A stretch of DNA of 64,000 nucleotides from Bradyrhizobium elkanii USDA 76 (GCF_023278185.1 NZ_CP066356.1:2224001-2288000), one strand, 5' to 3'; shown: positions 27,987-37,538, numbered from the stretch's first letter. The notes: generated from the sequence alone by a model not told the origin. Made by a program: numbers and translations.

Positions 27987-28952
27987 CTAGACCGCATCGC
28001 CCCAGCGCCAGCGCCGGGCGCTTGCGTATTCGGCCCTGGCGCGACGCGGGATCTTCGCAACCGATACGCCCTCGGGCGTGCACAGTTTCGCTGCGATCTC
28101 GACCTTGCCGACGTCCGGCTGCGCCAGCACGCGCGATGGCCTGTTCTCAACGCGCGCGCGGCTCAGCGCGACATAGGCGAAGCGCTCGTCCTCGAAGGGT
28201 AGCTCCGCGCCCTTGACCTGCTTGTGCGCGCGCGAGCGCTGCAGGCGCTGCGAGAAGTGGCACCAGTCAGGCGCGACCAGCGGACAGCCGCCGTCATGCG
28301 GGCAGGGTGCCACGACATGCGCCCCGGCGGCGATCAGGCGTGCGCGCAATGCGATGATCCGCGCATAGCCGGCGGGCATGCCGGGCTCGACGACCAGCAG
28401 CGTGTCGCTGGTTTTCGACCACAGCGCATCGGCCAGCGCCCCGCGCTCCGCGTCGCCGAGTTCGCCGATCATGTAGCTGGCGACGACGAGGTCGGCGGGC
28501 TCGGCCTTGTCGAGCAGCGCACGCGCCTGGCCGAGTTCGTAGCTGGTGTCGTGCAGGCGAATGCTGCCGTGAAACAGGTCCTCGGCCAATGACCGCAGCG
28601 CGCTGTTGGCATCGAGCAGGCTGAAGGCCCGCAGCGACGTGAACGCCTCCGCGGCGGCCCAGGTCGCGGTGCCCGGACCGGCACCGACATCGAGCAGGCG
28701 CGCCGGCGCGAAGTCGGGCCTGATCTCCGTCAGCGCATTGAGGCTCGCCACCACGGCGGCATAGGTCGCCGGCATCCGCGCCAACGCATAGGCCAGCGCA
28801 TCGGTCTCGGTCCTGATCGTCGAGGAGCCGCCGCCTTCGCGATAGGTCTGCGAGATCACCGCCGCGCGGCCGGCGGCGTCGCTGCGCGACAGGCCTTCGA
28901 GCCTGGCGTTGAGGGCCGCGCGCAGTTCGGCGGGAAGGTCGGGTGAGGTCAT
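27987..28952 (-). CDS. Rsm22-like small ribosomal subunit methyltransferase-like protein
   Basis: 321 aa. It has a SAM-binding fold (LLDVGAGPGTATWAA) and the family Cys motif CPHDGGCPLVAPDWCHFSQR, with a further Cys in AAKLCTPEGV. These Cys residues are the ligand set that binds an iron-sulfur cluster in the mitochondrial homologue METTL17. Mitochondrial Rsm22 assists small-subunit assembly; the bacterial role is presumed to be similar. It is transcribed on the minus strand after smc, with a repeat in the gap. Confidence 0.87.
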   Translation of the reverse strand: MTSPDLPAELRAALNARLEGLSRSDAAGRAAVISQTYREGGGSSTIRTETDALAYALARMPATYAAVVASLNALTEIRPDFAPARLLDVGAGPGTATWAAAEAFTSLRAFSLLDANSALRSLAEDLFHGSIRLHDTSYELGQARALLDKAEPADLVVASYMIGELGDAERGALADALWSKTSDTLLVVEPGMPAGYARIIALRARLIAAGAHVVAPCPHDGGCPLVAPDWCHFSQRLQRSRAHKQVKGAELPFEDERFAYVALSRARVENRPSRVLAQPDVGKVEIAAKLCTPEGVSVAKIPRRARAEYASARRWRWGDAV

Positions 28953-28964
28953 CGTCTGCCGTCA

Positions 28965-29092
28965 TCCTGAGGTGCGAGCGCTTGCGAGCCTCGAAGGATG
29001 ACGATCACGAGTCGTGACCCATCCTTCGAGACGCCGCGCGAATGCGCGGCTCCTCCAGCGACAAAGGCGAAGCCTTTGCGCGGGGATGACGC
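28965..29092. repeat. Intergenic repeat (CCGTCATCCTGAGG family)
   Basis: Starts GCCGTCATCCTGAGGTGCGA, contains two facing copies of the ATCCTTCGAG motif, and ends GCGGGGATGACGCC. The same blocks occur at 35968 and 43696. It fills the whole gap between smc and the Rsm22 gene. Confidence 0.85.
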
Positions 29093-29101
29093 CTGAGTGC
29101 G

Positions 29102-32100
29102 TTACGCCACGTTCTGGTCGAGGATGTCGACCGCGCCCTGCAGGTCGACCGACACCAGCTGCGACACGCCGCGCTCGGCCATGGTGACCCCGAACAGCCG
29201 GTTCATCCGTGCCATCGTGATCGGATTGTGCGTGATGATGATGAAGCGCGTCTCGGTCGAGCCGGTCATCTCGTTCAGCAGGGTGCAGAACCGTTCGACG
29301 TTGTGGTCGTCGAGCGGCGCGTCGACCTCGTCCAGCACGCAGATCGGCGACGGGTTGGTCAGGAACACCGCGAAGATCAGCGCGAGCGCCGTCAGCGCCT
29401 GCTCACCGCCCGAGAGCAGCGAGAGCGTCTGCGGCTTCTTGCCGGGCGGCTTGGCGATGATCTCGAGGCCGGCCTCGAGCGGATCGTCGCTCTCGATCAG
29501 ATGCAGCGCGGCCTCGCCGCCGCCGAACAGCTCGGTGAACAGCCGCTTGAAGTGGTTGTTGACGGTCTCGAACGAGGTCAACAGGCGCTCGCGCGCCTCG
29601 CGGTTGAGGCTCTGGATGCCCTGTCGCAGCCGCTTGATCGCTTCAACGAGGTCGTCGCGTTCGGTGGTCAGCGCGGTGTGCTGGGTCTCGACTTCCCTGA
29701 GCTCTTCCTCGGCGCGCAAATTGACGGCGCCAAGCCGCTCGCGATCGCGGCGCAGCTTTTCGAGCTCTTCCTCGACCTGCGCCACCGGCGGCAGCTCCTG
29801 GCCGGGCTCGATCTCGGCCATGCCGACGACCGCGCTGGGCTCAACCTCGAGCATGTCGTGGATCTCGCGCTCGATATCGGCGAGGCGGCGGCGGGTGCCT
29901 TCCATGCGCTCCTCGGCGCGCGCGGTGGCTTCGCGGGACGAGGAGAGCGCTTCGAGCGAGGCCTTGGCGAGGCGATCGGTTTCCGCCATCGCGGCTTCCG
30001 CGGTTGCCAGCGCGTCGGCGGCGATGCGGCGATCGCCCTCGGCGTGCTCGATCTCCGTGATCAGCGCGCTGCGCTTCTCGGCGAACACTTCCGGCGCATT
30101 GGCGAGTTCCTCGCGCTCGGCCGACACCTCGGCGATGCGTGCCTCGACCGTCTCGACCTGCGAGGCGGCGCTGGTCTTGCGGTTCTGCCATTCATTGCGC
30201 TCGGCAACGATCGCCTGCACGCGGCGGTCGGCGAGCTCGGCCTCGCGGGCCAGCGCCTGCGCCTCGGCGCGGACTTGCGCCGCGGCACGGCGCTGATTGT
30301 CGATCTCGGCGCGAACCGCGGCGAGCTGGGCCTCGGTCTCGACACCCGGCGGCAGTTCGGCGAGCGCGGCAGCCGCGCTCTCATGCGCGGCTTCGGCCTC
30401 GGCGCGGTCGGCGGCGACGCGGCTGTGCGCCTCGGTCAGCGCCGATTTGCGCGCGCCGTGGCGGTTGATCTCGCGCTCGGTCGCGGCATGGCGTTCGCGC
30501 GCGGCGTCGGCCTCGCGGCGGGCGGCGCGCACGGCTTCGCGCGAGGCCCCCTCGGCGGCGGACGCCGAGCGCAACTCTTCTTCTGCCGTCTCCAGCGCCT
30601 GACGCTTCGCGGCGGCATCGATGCGGGCCTGTTCCAGCTCGTGCTCGATGTCGACCAAGCGGGCGCGCTCGGCGAGGCGGCGGGCGGCGCCGGTCGGGGC
30701 ATGCGCGTCGGCGACGAAGCCGTCCCAGCGCCAGACGTCGCCTTCGAGCGACACCAGCCGCTGACCGGTCTTCAGCTGCGACACCAGCGCGGCGCCGCGT
30801 TCCTTGGCCACCACACCGATCTGGGCCAGGCGGCGTGCCAGTTCCGGCGGCGCCTGGACATGGTCGGCCAGCCGCTCGACGCCATCGGGCAGCGCCGGAT
30901 CTTCGCCGGCCACGCCGATATTGGTCCAGCGCATCGGCGCGGAGGAATCCACCGGCGCATCGAGGTCGTCGCCGAGCACCGCGCCGATTGCCTTCTCATA
31001 GCCCTTGGCGACGGTGATGCCGTCGATGATCGGCGGCCACAGATTCTTGGTCTCGCTGGTGACGAGCTTGGAGATGGTGCGGGCTTCGGTCTCGAGCCGC
31101 TGCACGCGTTTCTCGGCTTCGGTGAGCGGATTGCGCGAGGCTTCCAGCGTCTGCCGCGCGGCGGCGTGATGCGCCTCGCTGGTCTGCACGGCGGCCTCGG
31201 ACTCGGCGAGCGTCTGCTGCGCCATTTCCATGGCGGCGGCGAGCGCGTCGATGTCGCCGAGATTGCCGGTCTCCTGCGCGAGCTTGGTTTCCTCGGCCTG
31301 GACGTTGGCGATCTCCTGATCGAGCCGGGCCAACCGGTCGCGATGCGCACGCACGCCGGCCTCGAGCTGATTGCGCTTGGCGGTGAGATCGGCGAGCTGC
31401 GTGGTCAGTTCGGAGAACTGACGCTCGGTCGCGGCCAGGATCTCCTCGGCCTCGGCGACGCGCTCATCGACGCCGGAGCGCTTCTCGACGCGCGACTTGA
31501 TCTCTTCCTTCAGCTCCGCGTCTTCGGTGTCGAGCCGCTGCAGCGCGATGTCGGCATCGGAGGTCTGCTGCTGCTCGCGCGCGATATCCTGGGCGAACTG
31601 GGTGAGGCGACGATCGAGCTCGCCGACGCGCTCCTTGGCGCGCTGCTCCTCGCGGTCGAGCATCTCGCGCGCGTTGGTCAGGCGCTGCAAGCCGGCGGCG
31701 GCGCGCGCCTCGGCGTCGCGCAGCGCCGGCAATTCGGCGGCGCGGATCGCCTGGATGCGGGCGGATTCGGCCTGCTCGCGGGTGCGCTCGGCCATCTCGC
31801 GCACGGAGATATCATGGGTCTGCGCGGCGTCGTTGACGTCGGCATTGGCCTCGATCCAGCGCAGATGGAACAGCATGGCTTCGGACTTGCGCACCTTGGC
31901 CGCGACCTCGCGGTAGCGGATCGCCTGGCGCGCCTGCTTCTTCAGGCCTTCCATCTGGCCGGTAAGCTGGCCGATCACGTCCTCGACGCGGGTGAGATTG
32001 GTTTCGGCCGCCTTCAGCCGCAGTTCCGCCTCGTGACGGCGGGCATGCAGGCCGGCCACGCCGGCGGCGTCTTCCAGCACGCGGCGGCGCTGCTCGGGCT

Positions 32101-32566
32101 TGGCCTGGATGATCTCGCCGATCTTGCCCTGGTGGACCAGCGCCGGCGAGCGCGCACCGGTGGCGGCGTCGGCGAACAGGATCTGCACGTCGCGGGCGCG
32201 GACATCGCGGCCGTTGATGCGGTAGACCGAGCCGGCCTCGCGCTCGATGCGGCGGGAGATTTCCAATAGCTGGCTGTCGTTCACCGCGGCCGGCGCCGAG
32301 CGATCGGAATTGTCGATCGTCATCACGACTTCGGCGTGGTTGCGCGCCGGACGGTTGCCCGAACCGGCGAAGATCACCGCGTCCATGTCAGCGGCACGCA
32401 GCGATTTGTGCGAGGTCTCGCCCATCGCCCAGCGCAGCGCTTCGACGAGATTGGATTTGCCGCAGCCGTTCGGTCCGACGACACCGGTCAGGCCCGGCTC
32501 GATCATGAAATCGGTGGGTTCAACGAACGACTTGAAACCGTGCAGGCGGAGGCGCGTGAGCTTCAT
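29102..32566 (-). CDS. smc: Chromosome segregation ATPase SMC
   Basis: 1154 aa. The N-terminal half-head starts MKLTRLRLHGFKSF and has Walker A GPNGCGKSN. Two long coiled coils rich in Ala/Glu/Arg flank a hinge (residues ~510-640, DGITVAKGYEKAIGAVLGDD). The C-terminal half-head carries the signature LLSGGEQALTALAL and Walker B CVLDEVDAPLDDHNV. SMC dimers organise and segregate the chromosome with ScpA/ScpB, not in this window. The ATG at 32566 is chosen over an in-frame GTG two codons upstream. It lies downstream of dciA and a dsbA-like gene on the same strand. Confidence 0.97.
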   Translation of the reverse strand: MKLTRLRLHGFKSFVEPTDFMIEPGLTGVVGPNGCGKSNLVEALRWAMGETSHKSLRAADMDAVIFAGSGNRPARNHAEVVMTIDNSDRSAPAAVNDSQLLEISRRIEREAGSVYRINGRDVRARDVQILFADAATGARSPALVHQGKIGEIIQAKPEQRRRVLEDAAGVAGLHARRHEAELRLKAAETNLTRVEDVIGQLTGQMEGLKKQARQAIRYREVAAKVRKSEAMLFHLRWIEANADVNDAAQTHDISVREMAERTREQAESARIQAIRAAELPALRDAEARAAAGLQRLTNAREMLDREEQRAKERVGELDRRLTQFAQDIAREQQQTSDADIALQRLDTEDAELKEEIKSRVEKRSGVDERVAEAEEILAATERQFSELTTQLADLTAKRNQLEAGVRAHRDRLARLDQEIANVQAEETKLAQETGNLGDIDALAAAMEMAQQTLAESEAAVQTSEAHHAAARQTLEASRNPLTEAEKRVQRLETEARTISKLVTSETKNLWPPIIDGITVAKGYEKAIGAVLGDDLDAPVDSSAPMRWTNIGVAGEDPALPDGVERLADHVQAPPELARRLAQIGVVAKERGAALVSQLKTGQRLVSLEGDVWRWDGFVADAHAPTGAARRLAERARLVDIEHELEQARIDAAAKRQALETAEEELRSASAAEGASREAVRAARREADAARERHAATEREINRHGARKSALTEAHSRVAADRAEAEAAHESAAAALAELPPGVETEAQLAAVRAEIDNQRRAAAQVRAEAQALAREAELADRRVQAIVAERNEWQNRKTSAASQVETVEARIAEVSAEREELANAPEVFAEKRSALITEIEHAEGDRRIAADALATAEAAMAETDRLAKASLEALSSSREATARAEERMEGTRRRLADIEREIHDMLEVEPSAVVGMAEIEPGQELPPVAQVEEELEKLRRDRERLGAVNLRAEEELREVETQHTALTTERDDLVEAIKRLRQGIQSLNREARERLLTSFETVNNHFKRLFTELFGGGEAALHLIESDDPLEAGLEIIAKPPGKKPQTLSLLSGGEQALTALALIFAVFLTNPSPICVLDEVDAPLDDHNVERFCTLLNEMTGSTETRFIIITHNPITMARMNRLFGVTMAERGVSQLVSVDLQGAVDILDQNVA

Positions 32567-32776
32567 GTACACAAATCTCGTTTGGCCGGGCGCGAATCTC
32601 CCTGCCGCGACAATACCATGGAAGGCAATGTCGGTGTGTGGGTGAGTTGCTGCGTGCAGCTCTCATGAGCGGCGACAATGGCGATGCGAGCGCGTGAGAG
32701 CAACCGCTTGAGCAAGCTTTTCCCAAGGGATTTGCAAGGGATTTGCAGGGTTTTATGGCCCTTGCATGTCCTCGAC

Positions 32777-32795
32777 GATTCGCATCGTGCGAATC
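32777..32795. other. Perfect 19-bp palindrome containing two GANTC sites, in a 345-bp non-coding gap
   Basis: GATTCGCATCGTGCGAATC has 8-bp perfect arms around TCG, and each arm end is a CcrM site (GATTC, GAATC). It lies in the 32567-32911 gap between smc and the dsbA-like gene, otherwise without a recognisable gene. The gap also holds a GATTTGCAAGG/GATTTGCAGGG near-duplication at about 32727-32750 and presumably the smc promoter. Confidence 0.5.
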
Positions 32796-32911
32796 AGGTT
32801 TTCAACAACCAAATGATGCGACGGTCGCGTGCCGTGATCGCAAATCATCCACAATTATCGTGCCTCGACTCGAAAGCCAGGCGCGAAGACGCTAGGCTCA
32901 AAGGCTCCCGA

Positions 32912-33568
32912 TCAGCTCTTCAGCAGCGGGTCGATGTGCTTGCTGAATTCCTCGAACGAGGTCTCGCCCTTCAGCATCTCGCCATTGACGAAGAAGGTCG
33001 GCGTCGAGTTCACCTTCAGCACTTCGTTGGCGTATTTCTGGTCGGCCGCGATCTTGTCGAGCAGCTTCTGATCCTTCAGACAGTCCTCGACCTGCTGCTG
33101 GCTGAGGCCGGCCTGCTTGCCGATCCGCGTCAGTGTCTCGGTGGTGTTCTTGACCACCCAGTCGTTCTGCTGGCGGAACAGCAAGTCGATCACGGCGAAG
33201 AACTTCGGGGCGTCGTCCTTGGCGATGCAGCGCGCCAGCATCGAGCCGGCGGCGGCCTTGATGTCGAGCGGGAATTCGCGGAACACGTAACGGACCTTGC
33301 CGGGGTCGATGTAGGTCGACTTGATCTTCGGGAACACGGTCTCGTTGAAATTGGCGCAATGCGGGCAGGTCATCGAGGCGTATTCGATGATCGTCACCTT
33401 GGCATCCTGCGGGCCGAGCCCCATGTCCGGCAGCGACTGCGGCTTGGCGACCTCGGCGGCAGTCTGCGCGAACGCGTCCGTGATCAGGCGCAGCGGCGAC
33501 AGGCCGGCGAGGGCGGCGAGCCCGGTCAGCGAGAGAGCGGTGGTGAAAGCGCGGCGCGTGATGATCAA
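32912..33568 (-). CDS. DsbA family thiol-disulfide oxidoreductase
   Basis: 218 aa if started at TTG 33568, which has GGGAG about 6 nt upstream and yields a signal sequence MIITRRAFTTALSLTGLAAL; a GTG at 33595 would add nine residues. The active site is CPHC in EYASMTCPHCANFNET, the cis-Pro is in NSTPTFFVNG, and a helical insert lies between them, as in DsbA/DsbG-like periplasmic oxidoreductases. It is encoded between dciA and smc, an order common in Rhizobiales as I recall. Confidence 0.9.
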   Translation of the reverse strand: MIITRRAFTTALSLTGLAALAGLSPLRLITDAFAQTAAEVAKPQSLPDMGLGPQDAKVTIIEYASMTCPHCANFNETVFPKIKSTYIDPGKVRYVFREFPLDIKAAAGSMLARCIAKDDAPKFFAVIDLLFRQQNDWVVKNTTETLTRIGKQAGLSQQQVEDCLKDQKLLDKIAADQKYANEVLKVNSTPTFFVNGEMLKGETSFEEFSKHIDPLLKS

Positions 33569-33690
33569 GGTCAGCTCCCGGATTGGCGCATTCACGCCAC
33601 AATGAAGGGGGTTCCGAAAAGAAGCCTTCGCTAGCTTGAAACGGCCATTGTGGCAATGCCGCGGTCTCGCGGCCGGCCTGCCGAAAAGCG

Positions 33691-34170
33691 TCAATTTCGC
33701 TTGATCGAGGCACCCAAACGGGCCAGCGCCGCGCGCAGATCGTCGTCCTCGACGGCGGCAAGGTTGGCCGCCTCTCGGGCCACGGTTTTGGCATCGGGCG
33801 GGCGTGGCCGGCTGGGGCGGCTGCGGCGCGACAGCGGCGCCTGCCGGATGGTCAGGCGGCCGACCGCATGCCAGCCGAAGAAGCGGTTCACCCGTTCCAG
33901 GATGACGTCGGAGGAGTGCTGGATCTCCAGCGCCATCGGGCCTTCGACCCGCAGCACCAGCGTCGCCGGCTCCTGCGGCTGCCCCTCCACCGGTCGCGGC
34001 CACTGCATCTTCAGCGGCTCGCAATAGGCAGCAATCCGCTCGCCCGCGATCTCGGTCCAGCGCGTCACCAATTCGCGCGCGGCAAAGCCCTGCTTGGCAT
34101 ACGCGTCGGTGAAGACGTCGCTGAGCAGGATCGACAGGGGCTTTGCGCTGATCGGACCGGGTTTGGACAT
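33691..34170 (-). CDS. DciA-like (DUF721) protein
   Basis: 159 aa from the ATG at 34170 (MSKPGPISAKPLSILLSDVF). The conserved DUF721 core runs through residues ~15-95 (FAARELVTRWTEIAGERIAA, LVLRVEGPMALEIQHSSDVI, LERVNRFFGW). The Arg/Pro-rich tail is probably flexible. DciA members help load or operate the replicative helicase DnaB; this is the likely role. It is divergent from mutY, with about 100 bp between the starts, and followed by the dsbA-like gene. Confidence 0.82.
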   Translation of the reverse strand: MSKPGPISAKPLSILLSDVFTDAYAKQGFAARELVTRWTEIAGERIAAYCEPLKMQWPRPVEGQPQEPATLVLRVEGPMALEIQHSSDVILERVNRFFGWHAVGRLTIRQAPLSRRSRPSRPRPPDAKTVAREAANLAAVEDDDLRAALARLGASIKRN

Positions 34171-34271
34171 CAGGGGGTTATAGGACAGGCGTCGGTCCTG
34201 GACAAAGAAAGACGTGGATGCCCGGGTCAAGCCCGGGCATCCCGCGGCGGGATTTGCCTTAAGATACGTCC

Positions 34272-35384
34272 ATGAGTTCTCGTGCAGCCGCCAAAGCCAA
34301 ACTGACCGAAGACGCCGCCGACCGCCCGGCGCGGCTGCTCGCCTGGTATGACCGGCATCGTCGGGCGCTGCCGTGGCGCGCGGCCGCCGGGGAACACGTC
34401 GATCCATACCGTGTGTGGCTGTCGGAGGTCATGCTGCAGCAGACCACGGTCAGGGCGGTCGGACCGTATTTCGAGAAATTCGTGTCGCGCTGGCCCGACG
34501 TGACCGCGCTCGGCCGCGCCTCGCTCGACGACGTCCTAAGGATGTGGGCCGGGCTCGGCTATTATTCGCGGGCGCGCAATTTGCACGCCTGCGCGGTCGC
34601 GGTGATGGGCGACCACAGCGGGGTGTTTCCGGACACCGAGGACGGCCTGCGCGCGCTGCCCGGCATCGGGCCGTACACCGCGGCCGCGATCGCCGCCATC
34701 GCCTTCGACCGCCGCACCATGCCGGTCGACGGCAACATCGAGCGCGTGGTCAGTCGGCTCTACGCCATCGAGGAGGCGCTGCCGCAGGCCAAGCCGCTGA
34801 TCAAGGAGATGGCGGCGACTTTGCTCGGCCCGTCCCGCGCCGGCGACGAGAACTCTCGCGCCGGCGACAGTGCCCAGGCGCTGATGGATTTGGGCGCCAC
34901 GATCTGCACGCCGAAGAAGCCGGCCTGCGCATTGTGTCCGCTGAACGACGACTGCGCGGCGCGCACGCGCGGCGACCAGGAAACGTTCCCGCGCAAGGCG
35001 CCGAAGAAGAGCGGCACGTTGCGCCGCGGCGCGGCCTTCGTGGTGACACGCGGCGACGAGCTCCTGGTGCGCTCGCGCCCGGAAAAAGGCCTGCTCGGCG
35101 GCATGACCGAGGTGCCGGGATCGCAATGGCTTGCCGGGCAGGAGGACGCGGCGGCACTGGCACAGGCGCCGGAACTGAAGGGCGTCACGCGCTGGCACCG
35201 CAAGGTCGGCGTCGTTACCCACGTGTTCACGCACTTTCCGCTCGAGCTCGTCGTCTACACCGCCGGCGTTCCGCCGCGGAGCCGCGCGCCGGACGGCATG
35301 CGCTGGGTGCCGGTGGCGACGCTGGACGGCGAGGCGTTCCCGAACGTGATGCGCAAGGTCGTCGCGCATGGGCTCGATCTCTGA
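34272..35384 (+). CDS. mutY: A/G-specific adenine DNA glycosylase
   Basis: 370 aa. It removes adenine mispaired with 8-oxoG. The catalytic Glu is in SEVMLQQTTV; the helix-hairpin-helix is LPGIGPYTAAAIAAIAF followed by the catalytic Asp in MPVDGNIERV. Four Cys for the [4Fe-4S] cluster occur in CTPKKPACALCPLNDDC. The C-terminal NUDIX-like domain recognises 8-oxoG. The ATG at 34272 follows a divergent promoter shared with dciA. Confidence 0.96.
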   Translation: MSSRAAAKAKLTEDAADRPARLLAWYDRHRRALPWRAAAGEHVDPYRVWLSEVMLQQTTVRAVGPYFEKFVSRWPDVTALGRASLDDVLRMWAGLGYYSRARNLHACAVAVMGDHSGVFPDTEDGLRALPGIGPYTAAAIAAIAFDRRTMPVDGNIERVVSRLYAIEEALPQAKPLIKEMAATLLGPSRAGDENSRAGDSAQALMDLGATICTPKKPACALCPLNDDCAARTRGDQETFPRKAPKKSGTLRRGAAFVVTRGDELLVRSRPEKGLLGGMTEVPGSQWLAGQEDAAALAQAPELKGVTRWHRKVGVVTHVFTHFPLELVVYTAGVPPRSRAPDGMRWVPVATLDGEAFPNVMRKVVAHGLDL

Positions 35385-35420
35385 CGATGCGATGAATCAC
35401 GTCATCGGCTCATTTTCTTG

Positions 35421-35468
35421 AGCATGATCTTTTCGGAGAACCGGTTTCCACTTTTTTCGGATCATGCT
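35421..35468. repeat. AGCATGAT repeat (short palindromic element)
   Basis: AGCATGATCTTTTCGGAGAA and CGGATCATGCT enclose an inner ACCGGTTTCCA stretch. The same element, in the other orientation, lies at 51710. It is a very frequent intergenic element in Bradyrhizobium as I recall. Confidence 0.8.
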
Positions 35469-35524
35469 GACACCATGCTGGCAGCAGCGCTCGGCTATCA
35501 CCTCCGGCACAACGGAGGCCCGCC

Positions 35525-35944
35525 ATGATCGCAACCGCGCTCGACCACATCCCGATGCCGCCCGTCGCAAAATTGCTCGGCTGGCGCCTCGTTGACGCAC
35601 GTCCGCAGGAGGGCTGGATCAAGATGGCCTTCGACGGCAAGCAGGAGTTCTGCAATCCGGCCGGCTTCGTCCAGGGCGGCATGCTCTCGGCAATGCTCGA
35701 CGACACGATGGGGCCGGCGGTGTTCGTGATGACCGAGGGCCGGCTCTTCACCACGACCATCACGATGACCGTGAATTTTCTCGCGCCGGCAAAACCCGGG
35801 CCGATCACCGGCGAGGCGACGGTGAAGCAACTCGGCAAGACCATCGCCTTTGTCGAGGGAAGGCTGACTTCAGCCGACGGCACGCTGCTCGCGACCGCGA
35901 GCAGCAGCATCCGCCTGGTGGAAGCTGCGCGAGCGCTGCGGTAG
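35525..35944 (+). CDS. PaaI family hotdog thioesterase
   Basis: 139 aa hotdog-fold acyl-CoA thioesterase. The conserved helix is PAGFVQGGMLSAMLDDTMGP, where the Asp is catalytic, followed by FTTTITMTVNFLAPAKPGPI. Its length matches the PaaI/HGG family. It lies between mutY and an FAD monooxygenase gene, with repeats on both sides, so it is probably monocistronic. The acyl substrate is unknown. Confidence 0.9.
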   Translation: MIATALDHIPMPPVAKLLGWRLVDARPQEGWIKMAFDGKQEFCNPAGFVQGGMLSAMLDDTMGPAVFVMTEGRLFTTTITMTVNFLAPAKPGPITGEATVKQLGKTIAFVEGRLTSADGTLLATASSSIRLVEAARALR

Positions 35945-35967
35945 CGCCGCTTGCGCGCCAGCCCGAT

Positions 35968-36075
35968 CCGTCATCCTGAGGAGCGCGCATCTCGCGCGCG
36001 TCTCGAAGGGTCGACGGCCACCGGCCGGGCCGTGCACCCTTCGAGACGCCGCTTCGCGGCTCCTCAGGGTGACGG
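35968..36075. repeat. Intergenic repeat (CCGTCATCCTGAGG family)
   Basis: Starts CCGTCATCCTGAGGAGCGCG and ends GGCTCCTCAGGGTGACGG, with inner CTCGAAGGGT / ACCCTTCGAG facing arms. Copies of this family are at 28965 and 43696. Confidence 0.85.
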
Positions 36076-36101
36076 TGATACATCGTGCGCCGCGCTACAA
36101 C

Positions 36102-37367
36102 TTAGCCCGACCGCTGCACGATCGGCGGCTTGGCGTTCAGTCCCTCGACCTGGAAACCGGCGACGCGCTTGTAGTTGGCGGCGATGTCTTCCAGCTCCTG
36201 CTGCGACAGCACGTCGGTGACGACCTTGAAGCCATCAGGCGCGCGCTCCTCGACCAGCTGCATCACCTGCTCAGGGCCGTTGCGGCGATTCAGCATCACG
36301 AGGTCCGTGGTCGCGGGCCGCCGTTCGGCCTCATAGGCCGCGAGCGCCGCCTGCGTCGGGCCATGCGCCAGAATCTCGCGCGTCAGCACGCGCGCATCCA
36401 AAATCGCCTGCGAGGCGCCGTTGGAGCCGATCGGATACATCGGATGCGCGGCGTCGCCCATCAGCGTGACGCGGCCGAACGTCCATCGCGGGATCGGATC
36501 GCGATCGACCAGCGGATATTCGTAGGCATGCGGGCAGTTCCGGATCAGGCCGGGGACATCGAGCCAGTCGAAATTCCAGCTCTCGAACCACGGCAGGAAT
36601 TCGTCGAGCTTGGCGGTCCGGTTGTAGTCCTCGCGGCGCAATTGATAGGTCGGCGGCATGTGGCGCTCGGCGACCCAGTTGATGTCGAACTTGCCGTCGG
36701 CGCCGGCCTCCTTCGAGATCGGGTAGCAGACGAATTTCAGGATCTCGTGGCCGGCCATGATCATGGTGCGGCCGGTCAGGAAGGCATCGCCGCGGGTGAT
36801 GCCGCGCCACAGGATGCGGCCGTTCCAGATTGGCGGCCCCTCCTGCGGATAGAGCTTCTCGCGCACCGCCGAATGGATGCCGTCGGCGGCGATCAGCACC
36901 GCGCCGTCATAGCTGCCGGCGGGCTTGCCGGTGGCGCGGTCGATGAAATCGGCGCGGACGGCGTCCGCGGTCTCGGTCCAGCCGGTGAGGTGATGGCTGG
37001 TGAGGATGTTCGCAGTTCCCAGCCGTTCGGTCGCGGCATCGAGCAGCAGCTGTTGCAGCCGGCCGCGATGGATCGAGAATTGCGGCCATTTGTAGCCGGC
37101 CTCGAGCCCGCGCGGCTCGCTCCAGATCGGCTTGCCGTGCTTGGAGAAATAGGCGAGCTCGCGGGTGCGCACCGCTGAAGCGTCGAGCACATCGTGCAGG
37201 CCGAGCTCGATCAGTTCGCGTACCGCATGCGGCAGCACGTTGATGCCGACGCCGAGAGGCCGCAGCTCGGGCACGCTCTCGAAGACGCGGGCCGGCACGC
37301 CGATCTGGTGCAGGCTGAGCGCCAGCGTCAGCCCGCCAATTCCGCCACCTGCAATGAGCACAGTCAT
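36102..37367 (-). CDS. FAD-dependent aromatic monooxygenase-like protein
   Basis: 421 aa flavoprotein hydroxylase. The FAD Rossmann motif is at the N-terminus (VLIAGGGIGGLTLALSL); the GD motif is LMGDAAHPMYPIGSNGASQA. The ATG at 37367 has GAGGGG upstream. It resembles salicylate/3-hydroxybenzoate hydroxylases in length and motifs, but the substrate cannot be read from sequence. It is divergent from a beta-class GST gene 171 bp away, which may share its control. Confidence 0.88.
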   Translation of the reverse strand: MTVLIAGGGIGGLTLALSLHQIGVPARVFESVPELRPLGVGINVLPHAVRELIELGLHDVLDASAVRTRELAYFSKHGKPIWSEPRGLEAGYKWPQFSIHRGRLQQLLLDAATERLGTANILTSHHLTGWTETADAVRADFIDRATGKPAGSYDGAVLIAADGIHSAVREKLYPQEGPPIWNGRILWRGITRGDAFLTGRTMIMAGHEILKFVCYPISKEAGADGKFDINWVAERHMPPTYQLRREDYNRTAKLDEFLPWFESWNFDWLDVPGLIRNCPHAYEYPLVDRDPIPRWTFGRVTLMGDAAHPMYPIGSNGASQAILDARVLTREILAHGPTQAALAAYEAERRPATTDLVMLNRRNGPEQVMQLVEERAPDGFKVVTDVLSQQELEDIAANYKRVAGFQVEGLNAKPPIVQRSG

Positions 37368-37538
37368 GAAAAATCCCCTCAATTGGCATGGTCATCGCAC
37401 GACGGCACCGCCGTGGGCAAGGTCCGCGGCGGGCGAGGGGTGGACGGCCGATGGCACTGCCGTTAACCTCCGCGCCGTCTAAACAAGAACCAGAGCCGGG
37501 TTCGCAACGAACCGACAAGGCTCGGAGAGGACAGCAAC

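Noticed and set aside
29228..32269. 1013-codon plus-strand frame opposite smc
   Set aside because: Antisense shadow: composition is Leu/Gly/Arg/Asp-rich, no motif, and it mirrors the smc codons.
32912..34024. 370-aa DsbA-like frame fused to upstream sequence
   Set aside because: The extra N-terminus overlaps dciA in another frame. The signal sequence start near 33568 is supported by a ribosome site.
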